A stretch of 64,000 nt of DNA from CAVZBW01 sp963773635 (GCA_963773635.1 CAVZBW010000005.1:2170001-2234000); one strand, 5' to 3'; shown: positions 12,136-21,656, counted from the first letter of the stretch. Numbers and translations: made by a program. Notes: generated by a model from the letters alone, not told the origin.

Positions 12136-14515
12136 TCAGACCTGGTCAGCGGCCACCGCAGGGATGGCCGGCTCGGGTCGGATCTGGTCCGCCTTGTCCC
12201 CCTCGCCGTCGCCGGCGTCCAACCCCGCGGACTTGCGCTTGGAAAAGGCCACCGCGGCCAGCAGGATGACCAGGGCGCCGGCCGCGATCGCGTACCGGGC
12301 ATCGTTGTTGTTGCGAAGCGTGATGACGGCCGGCAGGATCAGCAGGGCCACCAGGTTCATTACCTTGATCAGGGGGTTGATGGCGGGTCCGGCCGTGTCC
12401 TTGAAGGGGTCCCCGACCGTGTCGCCGATCACGGCCGCCTTGTGCGCCTCCGACCCTTTGCCGCCCTCGTGGCCATCCTCGATGTACTTCTTCGCGTTGT
12501 CCCAGGCTCCGCCCGAGTTGGACAGGGTGTTGGCCATGAGCTGGCCGGTCAGGATGGCGGCGGCCAGGAAGGCGCCCAGGGCCCGGTAGTTGATCCCGAA
12601 GCCGACGATGACCGGCGACAGGATGGCGAGCAGGGCCGGCGTGGCGAGCTCCCGCTGGGCGGCCGCGGTGCAGATCGAGATGACCCGTCCGTATTCCGGC
12701 TTCTCCTTGTACTCCATGATGCCCGGATGCTCGCGGAACTGGCGGCGCACCTCCTGCACGACCGTGCCCGCCGAGCGCCCGACGGCACGAATGGCGAGCG
12801 ACGAGAACAAGAAGACGACGGAGCCACCGATGAGGAGACCACAGAAGGTCGTCGGATTGGCCAGGTTGATCTGGGTGGCCAGGTTCTGAAAGAGCTTGAC
12901 GCCCGTCGCCCTGAGTCCGAGTTGGGAGCCGGTGGTCTCGATGAACGAGGCGAACAGTGCGACCGAGGCGATCACGGCCGAGCCGATGGCGACCCCCTTG
13001 GTGATGGCCTTGGTGGTGTTGCCCACCGCGTCCAGGCTCACCATGACCCGCTCGGCATCGCCGCTGAACTCCCCGGACATCTCGGCGATGCCCGCCGCGT
13101 TGTCCGAGACGGGCCCGAAGCTGTCCTCGGAGACGATCATGCCCGTCGTCGCCAGGAGGCCGATGCCGATCAACGCAACCAGGTAGAGCGAGTACTCGAT
13201 GTTGCCGTCGCCGAGCCCGATCGCCACGCCGATGGCGATGGCGATGGCGATGATCGCCCACACCGACGACTCGAGTCCGATGGCGAAGCCGGAGAGGACC
13301 GTCGTCGCCGGCCCCGTCCGGGCCGACTCGGCGATCTCCCGGACCGGGTTGCGCTCGGTCGACGTGAAGTGCTCGGTGATCTGGCTGAGGACCAGCGAGA
13401 GGATGACGCCCGTAAAGACGGCCCAGAACAGCTTGAGGTTGTGCACGTAGTACTGGGCGACGAAGAACGCGGCCACGACCGTCAGGAAGGCCGCCGACCA
13501 GTAGCCCCGGTTGATCGGGGCCATCGCCGATCCGGTCTCGGCCGATGGCCCGCACCAGGTACACGCCGACCACGGAGGCGACGATGCCGAAGGCCGGGAT
13601 GATCAGGGGGAAGATCACGGCCGGGGTGGGGTTCAAGTGGATGGTCCGGAAGGCCGCGTAGCCGAGGATGAGCGAGGAGATGATGGTGATCACGTAGGAC
13701 TCGAAAAGGTCCGCCGCCATCCCCGCGCAGTCGCCAACGTTGTCGCCCACGTTGTCCGCGATGGTGGCGGCGTTGCGAGGGTCGTCCTCGGGGATGCCCG
13801 CCTCGACCTTGCCGACCAGGTCCGCTCCGACGTCGGCGGCCTTGGTGAAGATGCCGCCCCCCACCCGCATGAACAGCGCCAGCAGCGACGCGCCGAAGGC
13901 GAAGCCCACCAGCACGGCCGTGGCGTAGTTCTGGAAGATGAACACGATGGTGGTGGCGCCGAGCAGCCCCAGCCCGACGCAGAGCATCCCGGTGATCGCC
14001 CCGGTGCGGAAGGCGACACGGAGGGCACCGGGCATCGTGCCGTTCCGGGCGGCGGCGGCTGTCCGCACGTTGCCGCGCACGGCCAGGCTCATGCCGATGA
14101 AGCCGGTGAGCCCCGAGCAGGCCGCGCCCGCCAGGAAGCAGATGACCCGGTAGATCCCGGCCTGCCAGAAGCTGAGGGCGAGGACCTCGTGGCCGTCGGA
14201 GATGATCGGGAAGCCGAGCGGCCCGGTCTTGACCACCTTGGTGGCCGTGAAGAAGATCAGCACCGCGAGGGGTACCACGATCACGACGATGACCCGGAAC
14301 TGACGCCTCAAGAAGGCCAGGGCGCCCTCCTGGATGGCACCGGCGATCTCGCGCATCGAAGGTGTGCCCTGGTCTGCGGCCAGGACGCCGCGCATGAGGA
14401 ACAAGCCCACAGCGATGCCCACGAGTCCCGCGGCCAGCGCGATGACCAGCCATACCTTGTCGCCGCCCGAGAGGTGGAAGGCCTGGTACCCGCCTTCCGA
14501 GGCGAGCTGCATCAT
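12136..14515 (-). CDS. hppA: membrane-bound proton-translocating pyrophosphatase (one frame break)
   Basis: Couples pyrophosphate hydrolysis to proton pumping across the membrane. The N-terminal frame (from ATG 14513-14515) carries many hydrophobic helices and the catalytic region GGGIFTKAADVGADLVGK, followed by the Asp-rich NVGDNVGDCAGMAADL. The second frame resumes at about SAMAPINRGYW and carries GNTTKAITKG and GDTVGDPFKDTAGPAIN. The Lys and Thr in GNTTKAIT are the signature of the K+-independent subtype; K+-dependent enzymes have Ala and Gly or similar there. The break is near 13530-13550 (one extra or two missing bases). A candidate promoter lies about 200 bases upstream at 14713-14741, leaving a long leader. 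Confidence 0.9.
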
Positions 14516-14757
14516 GCCCGGTGTTCCCTTTCTCCTATGTCGCTACGTGACTGCCGCTGGTGGCGCCGCCGCACCCGCCCGCCCCTCCCGGGACGCTCGG
14601 GGGCCACGGCCCCGATTCGTCGACCCAAGGTCCCCGCACGTCGGGTCCTGCCCTGGATCCTGGGGGCTCCTGCGAGCCGGCACGCCAAGACGGGCCGGAT
14701 CGAGCCTGGGCGACGATAGCGACTGGCTAGGGACGGAGCAAGAATGCCGGGGTCACC
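14516..14757. other. hppA leader and promoter region
   Basis: This 242-base stretch between hppA and the K+ permease gene, both on the minus strand, holds the hppA ribosome-binding region (AGGAGAAAGGGAA) and a candidate promoter at its far end. The roughly 190 bases between are very GC-rich, with several possible hairpins. I see no gene and no recognisable riboswitch core. Confidence 0.4.
14713..14741 (-). promoter_or_regulatory. candidate hppA promoter
   Basis: On the minus strand -35 TTGCTC (14736-14741) and -10 TATCGT (14713-14718) are separated by 17 bases. Transcription would start near 14706 and run about 190 bases to the hppA ATG. Confidence 0.45.
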
Positions 14758-17328
14758 TCAGCCCGCGTCGGGGCCCGCTACCAGCTCATAGTCGGGATTG
14801 AGCATCGCCAGTCGACGCCGCCACTCCCCCACCATGCCTTCGGCCACCATCCGGGCGCCCGGCTCGATGCCCGGCACCTGTGGCCTGCCCTGGAAGACGA
14901 GGAGGACCGCGCCCGAGCTGTCCGCCAGGAGGCACTCCAGGTTGGATGTCCCCCCACGCGGCTGCACCCGCACCGACCGCACGCGCCCGGCGACCCTGGT
15001 CCGCTGGCGCCAGCGAACCTCGCCGATCGGCCGGGTGCCGGCGGAGCGCAACGCTAGGGCGGCGTCGGCCGGACCGAGGCTGACCTTGCCCTTTTCCCGC
15101 TTGTGGGCGGCCTTGGCACGGGCCTTTGCGTCCTGGTCGTCGGCCCCGTCGGCACCGTCGGCCCCGCCGGCAGCTCCGGCGGCCCGGGTGCCGGCCCCGG
15201 CGGCGGCCACCGGCTCGAGGACCGCGTCCGGGGCGGGCGGGACTCCGGTCCCCGCCGCCTGGTCGTGGTCCTTCCCGTCCTCGCGGGGTGCCCGCTCGAA
15301 GAGGGCCCGGATCCCCGGAAAGCGGACGTCTCCCTCACCCTCGAGGTTGTAGGGCACGATCGTGGCGCTGGCGTGGGGGATGCGGCTGACGGCGGTGGCG
15401 ATCTTGTCGGCGGTGCGATCGTGGAGCAGCAGGCGCCAGCTCGAGACGAATCCCCGGCGGGGAAGCAGGACGGTGACCTCGGTCTCGCCGTCCGACACCG
15501 CGTCGGCCACGAGCTCGATCGCCGCCCGGGTCGGTCTGCGGTCCGGGCACTCGATGACGTCGAGGGGCAGTCGGGAGAGGGCGATGCTGCTCCACTGCTG
15601 CTGCAGCTCTCTCGACGCCTGGCTGTCGAGGTCGAAGTGGACGACCCGGAGCTCGTCGGGCAGCAGGGTCCGGGCGTACTGGATGGCCCGCGCCGCGGCC
15701 AGGTCCAGCGCATCGATGAGGACGATCACCACGTGGCGCCGCAGGAGGGGGGCCTCGCAGGCCTCCACGGCACCGACCTCGAGCTCCGAGTCCTCCCGGG
15801 TGTACTGCCCGTGCAGGCGGAGGAGGACCACGACCCCGAGCGGGAGGATCACGACGATGGCCCATGCGCCCTCGGTGAACTTCGTGATGACGATGACGAT
15901 GTCGACGATGAAGGTGAGCACGCAGGCTCCGCCGTTGATCCACGCTCCCCGGCGCCAGCCGGGTTCCCGGTTGCGCAAGTGGAACCGGAACATGCCCGCT
16001 CCCGCCATCGTGAACCCCGTGAAGACGCCGATCGCGTAGAGCGGGATCAGCTTGTCGACCCGGGCCTGGGTGATGAGCAGCAGGAGGCACGAGACGACGG
16101 CGAGCACGATGATGCCGCTCGAGAAGACCAGCCGGTGCCCCCGGCGCATCAGCCTGCGAGGCAGGTAGGAGTCCTCGGCGGCGAAGCTGGCGAGGTAGGG
16201 GAAACCGGTAAAGCTGGTGTTGGCCGCCAGGATCAAGATGACCATGGTGCTGGCCTGCAGCAGGACGTAGAGGAGGTCGCCAACCCCGCTGTGGCCGTAC
16301 ACGTCCTTGGCGATCTGCGAGATCACGGTGGGGGTGCCCGAGATGTAGGGCACCGGGTGCACGGCCGTCGCGAGGAAGCTGACCCCGAGGACGAGCGTGC
16401 CCAGGATGCACGCCATCCACACCATCGTGATGCGGGCGTTGCGGGACTCGGGCTTCTGGAAGACGCTGACCCCGTTGGAGATCGCCTCGGTCCCGGTGAG
16501 GGCGGAGCCGCCCGAGGCGAACGAACGCAGCAGCACGAAGATGGAGGCGCCATAGATGAGGCCGGTGCCCGAGTGGCCGGTGGGGAAGGCCCCGGGCAGG
16601 TTGATGGAGTGCGCGTGGAGCTGTCCGGCCCCGTGGCGGACGACGCCCACCACGAGCAGCACCGCCATGTTGGCCACGAAGAAGTAGGTGGGGAAGGCGA
16701 ACACCCTGCCCGCCTCCCGTACGCCTCGCAGGTTGGCGTAGGTGATCAAGATGACCAGCCCGATGGCGATCCACACCGTGCCGGACGTGAGCGAGGGGAA
16801 GACCGAGGTCACCGCGGCGACGCCCGCCGCCACCGAGACGCACACCGTGAGCGTGTAGTCGATGAGCAGCGAGACGGCCGCCACCTGGGCCACCTTGGGG
16901 CCGAGGTTCTCCCTGCTCACGACGTAGGCGCCGCCGGCCTTGGTGTAGAACTTGACGACCTCGAGGTAGGAGAGGGTCACGAAGACGAGCACGACGATCA
17001 CCGCGATCGTGACGGGCATGAGCAGCGCGAATGCCGCCACCCCGATCAGCTGCACCAGGGGGATCAGGGCCTGCTCGGAGGCGTAGGCGGAGGACGAGAT
17101 GACGTCCGACGAGAGGACCGCGAGGGCGGTGCGCTTGTTGAGGCGCTCGCTGGCCAGGCGCTCGGTGGTCAGGGGCGGCCCGAGGAGGCGGTTCTTGAGG
17201 CGGTAGCGGAGGGTTTCGGGGAACTTCGCCGCCACGTCCTCGGGCAGCAGGGTGCGGGCCGGTGGTGCTGGCGCCGGGGAGACTCGAGGCCCTGGTGCCG
17301 CAGCGTTCTTCGCGTCCAGCTCGGCCAC
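14758..17328 (-). CDS. KimA-like APC-superfamily K+ permease fused to a C-terminal OB-fold domain
   Basis: An 856-residue protein. Residues about 60-550 form a 12-helix APC transporter closely resembling the potassium importer KimA (YdaO): LSSDVISSSAYASEQ, GGAYVVSRENLG and LLIDYTLTVCVSVAAG are shared features. A cytosolic segment (about 560-700) follows. Then a low-complexity Gly/Ala/Asp linker with GADGADGADD and a Lys-rich stretch leads to a terminal OB-fold (about 770-850: RVRSVRVQ, LLVFQGRPQVPGIEPG, NPDYEL). In mycobacteria the permease, CeoB/CeoC and an OB-fold protein are separate neighbouring genes, so the fusion explains the usual linkage. The start is GTG 17326-17328, or GTG two codons upstream. 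It is divergent from the two Ceo proteins. Confidence 0.8.
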   Translation of the reverse strand: MAELDAKNAAAPGPRVSPAPAPPARTLLPEDVAAKFPETLRYRLKNRLLGPPLTTERLASERLNKRTALAVLSSDVISSSAYASEQALIPLVQLIGVAAFALLMPVTIAVIVVLVFVTLSYLEVVKFYTKAGGAYVVSRENLGPKVAQVAAVSLLIDYTLTVCVSVAAGVAAVTSVFPSLTSGTVWIAIGLVILITYANLRGVREAGRVFAFPTYFFVANMAVLLVVGVVRHGAGQLHAHSINLPGAFPTGHSGTGLIYGASIFVLLRSFASGGSALTGTEAISNGVSVFQKPESRNARITMVWMACILGTLVLGVSFLATAVHPVPYISGTPTVISQIAKDVYGHSGVGDLLYVLLQASTMVILILAANTSFTGFPYLASFAAEDSYLPRRLMRRGHRLVFSSGIIVLAVVSCLLLLITQARVDKLIPLYAIGVFTGFTMAGAGMFRFHLRNREPGWRRGAWINGGACVLTFIVDIVIVITKFTEGAWAIVVILPLGVVVLLRLHGQYTREDSELEVGAVEACEAPLLRRHVVIVLIDALDLAAARAIQYARTLLPDELRVVHFDLDSQASRELQQQWSSIALSRLPLDVIECPDRRPTRAAIELVADAVSDGETEVTVLLPRRGFVSSWRLLLHDRTADKIATAVSRIPHASATIVPYNLEGEGDVRFPGIRALFERAPREDGKDHDQAAGTGVPPAPDAVLEPVAAAGAGTRAAGAAGGADGADGADDQDAKARAKAAHKREKGKVSLGPADAALALRSAGTRPIGEVRWRQRTRVAGRVRSVRVQPRGGTSNLECLLADSSGAVLLVFQGRPQVPGIEPGARMVAEGMVGEWRRRLAMLNPDYELVAGPDAG

Positions 17329-17490
17329 GCCCACACCGTAACGTCCGCCGCGACCTCGGAAGTTTTCCCCCGGTGGCTTGTCACCCGCATGGGGGACGTG
17401 TTGCACTGTGCACGGTGCGGGAGCGAGGCAAGCGTCGAGGCGACACGGGTGGGCGCCCCCGAGCGGCGACCGGATGCGGGTGACCGGCCG

Positions 17491-18177
17491 ATGCACGTGA
17501 TCGTGGTGGGGTGCGGACGGGTGGGCTCGGGACTGGCCATCGCGCTCACCGGCGAAGGCCACAGCGTGGCCATCCTCGACAAGAACGAGCGCGCCTTTCG
17601 CCGGCTGCCCGACGAGTGGGATGGGCTCCGCCTCGTGGGGTCGGGCTTCGACCGGGACGATCTGGAGCGGGCGGGGGCGGTGGGGGCCCATGCGCTCGCC
17701 GCGGTCACGAGCGGCGACAACAGCAACATCTTGACCGCCCGGATCGCCCGGGAGACCTACCAGATCCGGCAGGTGGTCGCCCGCATCTACGACCCCCGGC
17801 GAGCCGAGATCTACCAGCGGCTCGGCATCCCGACCGTTGCGACGGTCACGTGGACCATCGAGCAAGTCCGGCGGCGCCTCTTCCCGGAATGGCTGCACCG
17901 GGAGTGGTCGGACGCGTCGGGACGGCTCCTCCTCGTGCATCGCGAGCTGCCCCTCGCCTGGGGCGGACGCCCCCTGCTCGACATCGAGGTTTCCGGCGAG
18001 GTCCGCCTCGTGTCCGTGACCCGTGCAGGGGTCCCGAGGCTCGAAGTGCGAGACCTGGTCGGCCAGGACGGTGACGTCCTGCACCTGGCGGTCACCGTGG
18101 ACGCCATGGAGATGCTCGACAGCCGGCTGGCCGCTCGACCCGGCGAGACGGCCACCTCGGCCGGGCCCGCCAGGTAG
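17491..18177 (+). CDS. ceoB: TrkA-family K+ regulator, CeoB-like
   Basis: A 228-residue cytosolic RCK/KTN protein. It begins MHVIVVGCGRVGSGLA with a Rossmann GxGxxG nucleotide-binding loop. An acidic residue ends strand 2 (AILDKN), and a C-terminal TrkA_C-like part follows from about residue 135. Such subunits bind NAD(H) or a nucleotide and gate K+ transporters. It lies divergent from the KimA-like permease and 48 bases ahead of ceoC, which matches the ceoB-ceoC-permease cluster known in mycobacteria. It therefore probably regulates that permease. Confidence 0.85.
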   Translation: MHVIVVGCGRVGSGLAIALTGEGHSVAILDKNERAFRRLPDEWDGLRLVGSGFDRDDLERAGAVGAHALAAVTSGDNSNILTARIARETYQIRQVVARIYDPRRAEIYQRLGIPTVATVTWTIEQVRRRLFPEWLHREWSDASGRLLLVHRELPLAWGGRPLLDIEVSGEVRLVSVTRAGVPRLEVRDLVGQDGDVLHLAVTVDAMEMLDSRLAARPGETATSAGPAR

Positions 18178-18225
18178 GTCCGGGGAGGGGGAACTCGTGC
18201 GGACGAGCGGGTCGGAGGTGGAGCG

Positions 18226-18888
18226 GTGAAGGTCGTCGTGGCGGGTGGAGGCAGCGTGGGCACGGCCATCGCCAGCGAGCTCTCCGCGAACCGCCACGAG
18301 GTCCTGGTCATGGAGCGCGACCCCGAGATCGTCCTGCGTCAGCGTGACGAGCCGGGCGTGACCTGGATGGCGGCGGATGCCTGCGAGGTGGCATCCCTCG
18401 ACCTGGCAGGGTTGGCGTCTGCGGACGTGGTCGTGGCCGCCACCGGCGACGACGAGGACAACCTCGTGATCTCGCTCCTCTCCAAGCAGGAGTTCGCCGT
18501 CCCCCGGGTGGTGGCCCGGGTCAACCACTACAAGAACCAGTGGCTCTTCAACGAGAGCTGGGGGGTCGACGTCTCGGTCTCCACCCCCCAGTTGCTCACC
18601 GCGCTGGTCGAGGAGGCCGTCTCCGTGGGCTCCCTCGTCCGCCTGCTGCAGTTCCAGCAGGGCGCCGCCCACCTGGTCGAGGTCACCCTGGCGGACGACT
18701 CCCCGGCCGCCAAGACGGCCATCGCGGACATCGACTTCCCCCGTCAGGCCACGATCGTCGCCATCGTGAGGGAAGACCACCTCGTGGTGCCCAGGGGTGA
18801 CGTCGTCCTCGAGCCGGCCGACGAGGTGCTGGTGCTCGTCACCGCCGACGCCGAGGCCGACGTGCAGCAGCTCTTCATCGGCAGCTGA
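18226..18888 (+). CDS. ceoC: TrkA-family K+ regulator, CeoC-like
   Basis: A 220-residue RCK/KTN protein that starts at GTG 18226 behind a strong GGAGGTGGAG site. The N-terminal Rossmann motif is VVVAGGGSVGTAIA, the strand-2 acidic residue lies in VMERD, and a C-terminal TrkA_C domain (about 140-218) includes QATIVAIVRED and DEVLVLV. It is the second member of the ceoB-ceoC pair. Two-protein gating rings of this type are known for Trk/Ktr systems, and here the likely partner is the divergent KimA-like permease. Confidence 0.88.
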   Translation: MKVVVAGGGSVGTAIASELSANRHEVLVMERDPEIVLRQRDEPGVTWMAADACEVASLDLAGLASADVVVAATGDDEDNLVISLLSKQEFAVPRVVARVNHYKNQWLFNESWGVDVSVSTPQLLTALVEEAVSVGSLVRLLQFQQGAAHLVEVTLADDSPAAKTAIADIDFPRQATIVAIVREDHLVVPRGDVVLEPADEVLVLVTADAEADVQQLFIGS

Positions 18889-18948
18889 GGGGCGTCCCCA
18901 GGCCCGCTGACCGGTGTCGGGGCGCCGTCACCCCTACCATTGGGTGTA

Positions 18949-19749
18949 GTGCAAGCTGCCTTCTTTGACCTGGACAAGACGGTGATCGCGAAGGCCTCGC
19001 TCGCCGCCTTCGGGCGTCCCCTCCGCCGAGGTGGGCTCCTCACCCGCCGCCTCGTCGCCCGGGCGATCGTCGCCCACCTGATCTACCTGTACCTCGGAGC
19101 GGACGAGGGCCGGATGTCCCGCATGAAGGACGGAGTGCTCGCCGGGACCAAGGGGTGGAACCGCGACGAGGTCCGCCAGATCGTCCGCGACGCCTTGTTC
19201 GAGACCGTGGAGCCGATCATCTACTCCGAGGCGCTCGAGCTCATCTCGGAGCACCGCTCGCTCGGCCACCGCGTCTACCTGGTCTCGGCCTCGCCGGAGG
19301 AGCTCGTCGAGCCGTTGGCCGAGGTCCTCGGCGCGGACGGGGCCGTGGCCTCCCGAGCAGAGGTGGATGCAAACGGCTGCTACACCGGCCAGATGGCCTT
19401 CTACGCCTCGGGTGCGAACAAGGTGGCGGCCATCGAGGACCTGGCCCGGCGCCACGGGCTCGATCTCTCGCAGTCGTGGGCCTACTCGGACTCGGCCACC
19501 GACCTCGGGATGCTCGAGCTCGTGGGACACCCCGTGCCGGTCAACCCCGACCGCGCCCTCGCCAAGATCGCCCGCGAGCGGGAGTGGGACGTGCGCGAAT
19601 TCACCAAGCCCGTCCGCCTCCGGAATCGGGTGTCACCCCGGGTCCCCCTGGCCACGGCCGGGCTGGCCGCAGCCGCCGCGGTCCTGGCCTGGCGCTGGGG
19701 CCGGCGCCCACGCGCGCACCTGCACCCGGCGACCGGGGCCCATATCTGA
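18949..19749 (+). CDS. HAD-IB (SerB-like) hydrolase
   Basis: A 266-residue haloacid dehalogenase-superfamily phosphatase. The N-terminal motif FFDLDKT supplies the nucleophile and acid Asp, YLVSAS is motif II, and YSDSATDLGML carries the motif IV acidic pair. The C-terminus has a hydrophobic Ala-rich segment (about 232-250) followed by an Arg-rich end, so it may be tail-anchored. GTG 18949 is chosen; a TTG three codons upstream would also be possible. Homologues in Actinobacteria act on phosphoserine-like or phospholipid-type substrates; the substrate here is unknown. Confidence 0.8.
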   Translation: MQAAFFDLDKTVIAKASLAAFGRPLRRGGLLTRRLVARAIVAHLIYLYLGADEGRMSRMKDGVLAGTKGWNRDEVRQIVRDALFETVEPIIYSEALELISEHRSLGHRVYLVSASPEELVEPLAEVLGADGAVASRAEVDANGCYTGQMAFYASGANKVAAIEDLARRHGLDLSQSWAYSDSATDLGMLELVGHPVPVNPDRALAKIAREREWDVREFTKPVRLRNRVSPRVPLATAGLAAAAAVLAWRWGRRPRAHLHPATGAHI

Positions 19750-19803
19750 GCGATTTTCGCGTGGCCGGGCGGAGCGCCTCGGCCGGGACCGGGAGCCGGT
19801 AGG

Positions 19804-19878
19804 TCAGGTGGAACGGAGCCGCTTGGCGGCGACGATTCCGACGGCAACCAGTAGGGCGACGAGCACAAGCTTCTTCAT
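19804..19878 (-). CDS. 24-residue single-pass membrane peptide
   Basis: A 24-codon frame starts at ATG 19876-19878 with AGGA upstream. It encodes MKKLVLVALL followed by a Val/Ala-rich helix and a basic end (AAKRLRST). Similar tiny proteins with an MKKL start, one hydrophobic helix and a basic tail are widespread in Actinobacteria. It follows the sigma factor stop codon by 26 bases on the same strand, so it is probably cotranscribed. The function is unknown. Confidence 0.6.
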   Translation of the reverse strand: MKKLVLVALLVAVGIVAAKRLRST

Positions 19879-19904
19879 GGGTCGCGATCCTAGAGGTTCG
19901 GACC

Positions 19905-20894
19905 TCAGACCGTCAGCAGGTCGCGAGCTCCGGTGTCGGACGAGGGGTGGCGGAGCTTGGACATTGCCCGCGCCTCGATCTGGCGGATCCGCTCCCGGGT
20001 GAGGTTGAAATGCTCCCCGACCTCCTCGAGGGTCCGGGGCTCCCCTCGGTCCAGCCCGAACCGGAGGCGCAGGATCTCCCGCTCGCGCTCGTCCAGGGGC
20101 GAGAGCAGGCGGCCGATCTCCTCCGGGAGCAGCGAGACCGCCGCCACCTCGAAGGGGGACTCCGCGGATCGATCCTCCACCACGTCGCCGAGCTCGGCGT
20201 CGCCGTCCTCCCGGAGGGGCTCGGACAGCGAGAGGGGCTCCGCCCGGAAGCGCAATGCCTCGATGAGCTTGTCCTCGGGCATCTCCACCTCGATGCCGAG
20301 CTCCGCCAGGGTGGCGGGTCGACCGAGCTTGAGCTCGAGGCGGGCCTGGGCCTTTTGCACCCGGGCCAGGGTGTCGCCGGCATGCACGGGGAGCCGAATG
20401 GTGCGACCGGTGTTGGCGATGCCCCGGGTGATGGCCTGGCGAATCCACCAGGTGGCGTACGTCGAGAACTTGAAGCCCTTGCGCCAGTCGAACTTCTCGA
20501 CGGCGTGCATGAGCCCGAGGTTGCCCTCCTGGATCAGGTCGAGGAGGGGCAGGCCCGAGGCCTGGTACTTCTTGGCGATGGAGACCACCAGGCGCAGGTT
20601 GGACTGCACGAAGGTCTGCTCGGCGCGCTCACCGTCGATCAGCGACCGGCGGAGCTCGCGTCGGCGAGCGGTCGAGCAGGTCTTGCCCGTCTTGGCGAGC
20701 TCTTCGTCGGCTTCCCGACCGGCCTCGATGGCCTGGGCCAGGCGAACCTCATCGTCCTTGGTCAGGAGCGGGTATTGACCGATATCCGTGAGATAGAGGC
20801 GTACGAGATCCTCATCATCCCGTTCGATGCGTTCCTTGGCCAAGGTCGAAGAACCCTCCACGCCGACGGCCGCTGCCCCAAAGGCCTGGAGCAC
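19905..20894 (-). CDS. RNA polymerase sigma-70 factor, primary type
   Basis: A 329-residue group 1/2 sigma factor. Region 1.2 begins DLVRLYLTDIG. Region 2 carries NLRLVVSIAKKY, DLIQEGNLGLM and FSTYATWWIRQAI. Region 3 follows (RLPVHAGDTLARVQKAQ). Region 4 has DEREREILRLRFGL and the helix-turn-helix TLEEVGEHFNLTRERIRQIE. The full set of regions 1.2-4 and the perfect core-binding motif indicate a housekeeping or HrdB/SigB-like stationary-phase factor. The start is a GTG at 20892-20894; an internal GTG 11 codons downstream is also possible. It is followed by the 24-residue peptide gene. Confidence 0.92.
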   Translation of the reverse strand: MLQAFGAAAVGVEGSSTLAKERIERDDEDLVRLYLTDIGQYPLLTKDDEVRLAQAIEAGREADEELAKTGKTCSTARRRELRRSLIDGERAEQTFVQSNLRLVVSIAKKYQASGLPLLDLIQEGNLGLMHAVEKFDWRKGFKFSTYATWWIRQAITRGIANTGRTIRLPVHAGDTLARVQKAQARLELKLGRPATLAELGIEVEMPEDKLIEALRFRAEPLSLSEPLREDGDAELGDVVEDRSAESPFEVAAVSLLPEEIGRLLSPLDEREREILRLRFGLDRGEPRTLEEVGEHFNLTRERIRQIEARAMSKLRHPSSDTGARDLLTV

Positions 20895-20921
20895 CGCGAA
20901 CCTGAATCTCTGCTGACCCCA

Positions 20922-20938
20922 CCCCCGCTACCTGGGGG
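20922..20938. terminator. G/C stem-loop downstream of the ferritin-like gene
   Basis: CCCCC (20922-20926) and GGGGG (20934-20938) flank a seven-base loop in the 84-base gap between the ferritin-like gene and the sigma factor gene. It lacks a T-tract; it could terminate or attenuate read-through. Confidence 0.3.
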
Positions 20939-20978
20939 AAGGGAGGTGTGCGGACATCCTAACGGGGCCGTCAAGATC

Positions 20979-21656
20979 TCAGGCCGCTTCCTCCGGGGGG
21001 CGCGCCGGCCAGGGTACGAGTCCGGGAGCCACGCCGGCGGCGACGACGGTGTTCTCGAGGCTCACCTGGACGGTCCCCGCGGCCCTCACGTCGGCCGAGG
21101 TGCGCAGGGCGGTCTGGAGGAGGCGCTCGCCCGTCTGCCAGGACTCGACCTCGTCTCGCAGCACCATGCGGAGGATCCGGATGGTGGGTCCGTCCGTGGC
21201 GGGCACGGCATGACCGAGGTGGTGGTCGTAGGTGGCCACCAGCCTCGGGACCAGGAACCGGTAGAGCGCGGCCAGCCGGAGGACCGTGGCCGACGTCCCG
21301 GGGTGCTCGCTGCCGACGGACTCGAGGACCACCGGCACCGACGCGCATGCGGCCTCGAGGGCCGGGCCGGGCCGGGAGAGGGCGTCCCGGTCGACGCCGT
21401 CGAGAACCGGCAGGCGGTCCTCCCACAGCTCGGCATGCCACCCGTGCTCCCCGCTCACGAGATCGAGGTGGAGACGGACCTCGGGTTCGACCGTCTCCTG
21501 CACCCAGGACCCGGTGAGCAGGTAGAGGTTGTGCTCGGCCCACCGGTAGGCCCCGATGAGGGCCGCGGACTCCCGCAGGCCAAGGGACAGGGGGAACTGC
21601 AGGCCGCGGGGCGCGAGCGGCTCCCCCGGCGAGCTCACGCCGGGAGACCCGCCCAC
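20979..21656 (-). CDS. probable ferritin-like fold protein, function unknown
   Basis: About 225 residues. Regularly spaced Glu and His residues (AYRWAEHNLYLLTGSW, SGEHGWHAELWEDRLP and LRDEVESWQTGERLL) suggest a four-helix ferritin-like bundle. No signal peptide is seen. The frame opens at GTG 21654-21656. An ATG at 21701-21703 in another frame encodes a natural-looking N-terminus (MSDLRRVEVEPTAFAPW) that stops after 22 codons. The real gene may therefore start there and be interrupted by an indel near 21640. It lies upstream of the sigma factor on the same strand. Metal binding is an inference only. Confidence 0.6.
   Translation of the reverse strand: MGGSPGVSSPGEPLAPRGLQFPLSLGLRESAALIGAYRWAEHNLYLLTGSWVQETVEPEVRLHLDLVSGEHGWHAELWEDRLPVLDGVDRDALSRPGPALEAACASVPVVLESVGSEHPGTSATVLRLAALYRFLVPRLVATYDHHLGHAVPATDGPTIRILRMVLRDEVESWQTGERLLQTALRTSADVRAAGTVQVSLENTVVAAGVAPGLVPWPARPPEEAA

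Noticed and set aside
15103..17490. Very long plus-strand open frame opposite the K+ permease
   Set aside because: It is the antisense shadow of the permease gene; the composition is Gly/Asp/Glu/Arg-rich with no domain, and only its last part (from 17491) is the real CeoB.
17329..17490. Possible c-di-AMP (ydaO) riboswitch upstream of the KimA-like gene
   Set aside because: The region between the divergent starts is short and I could not find the conserved core; a covariance search would be decisive.
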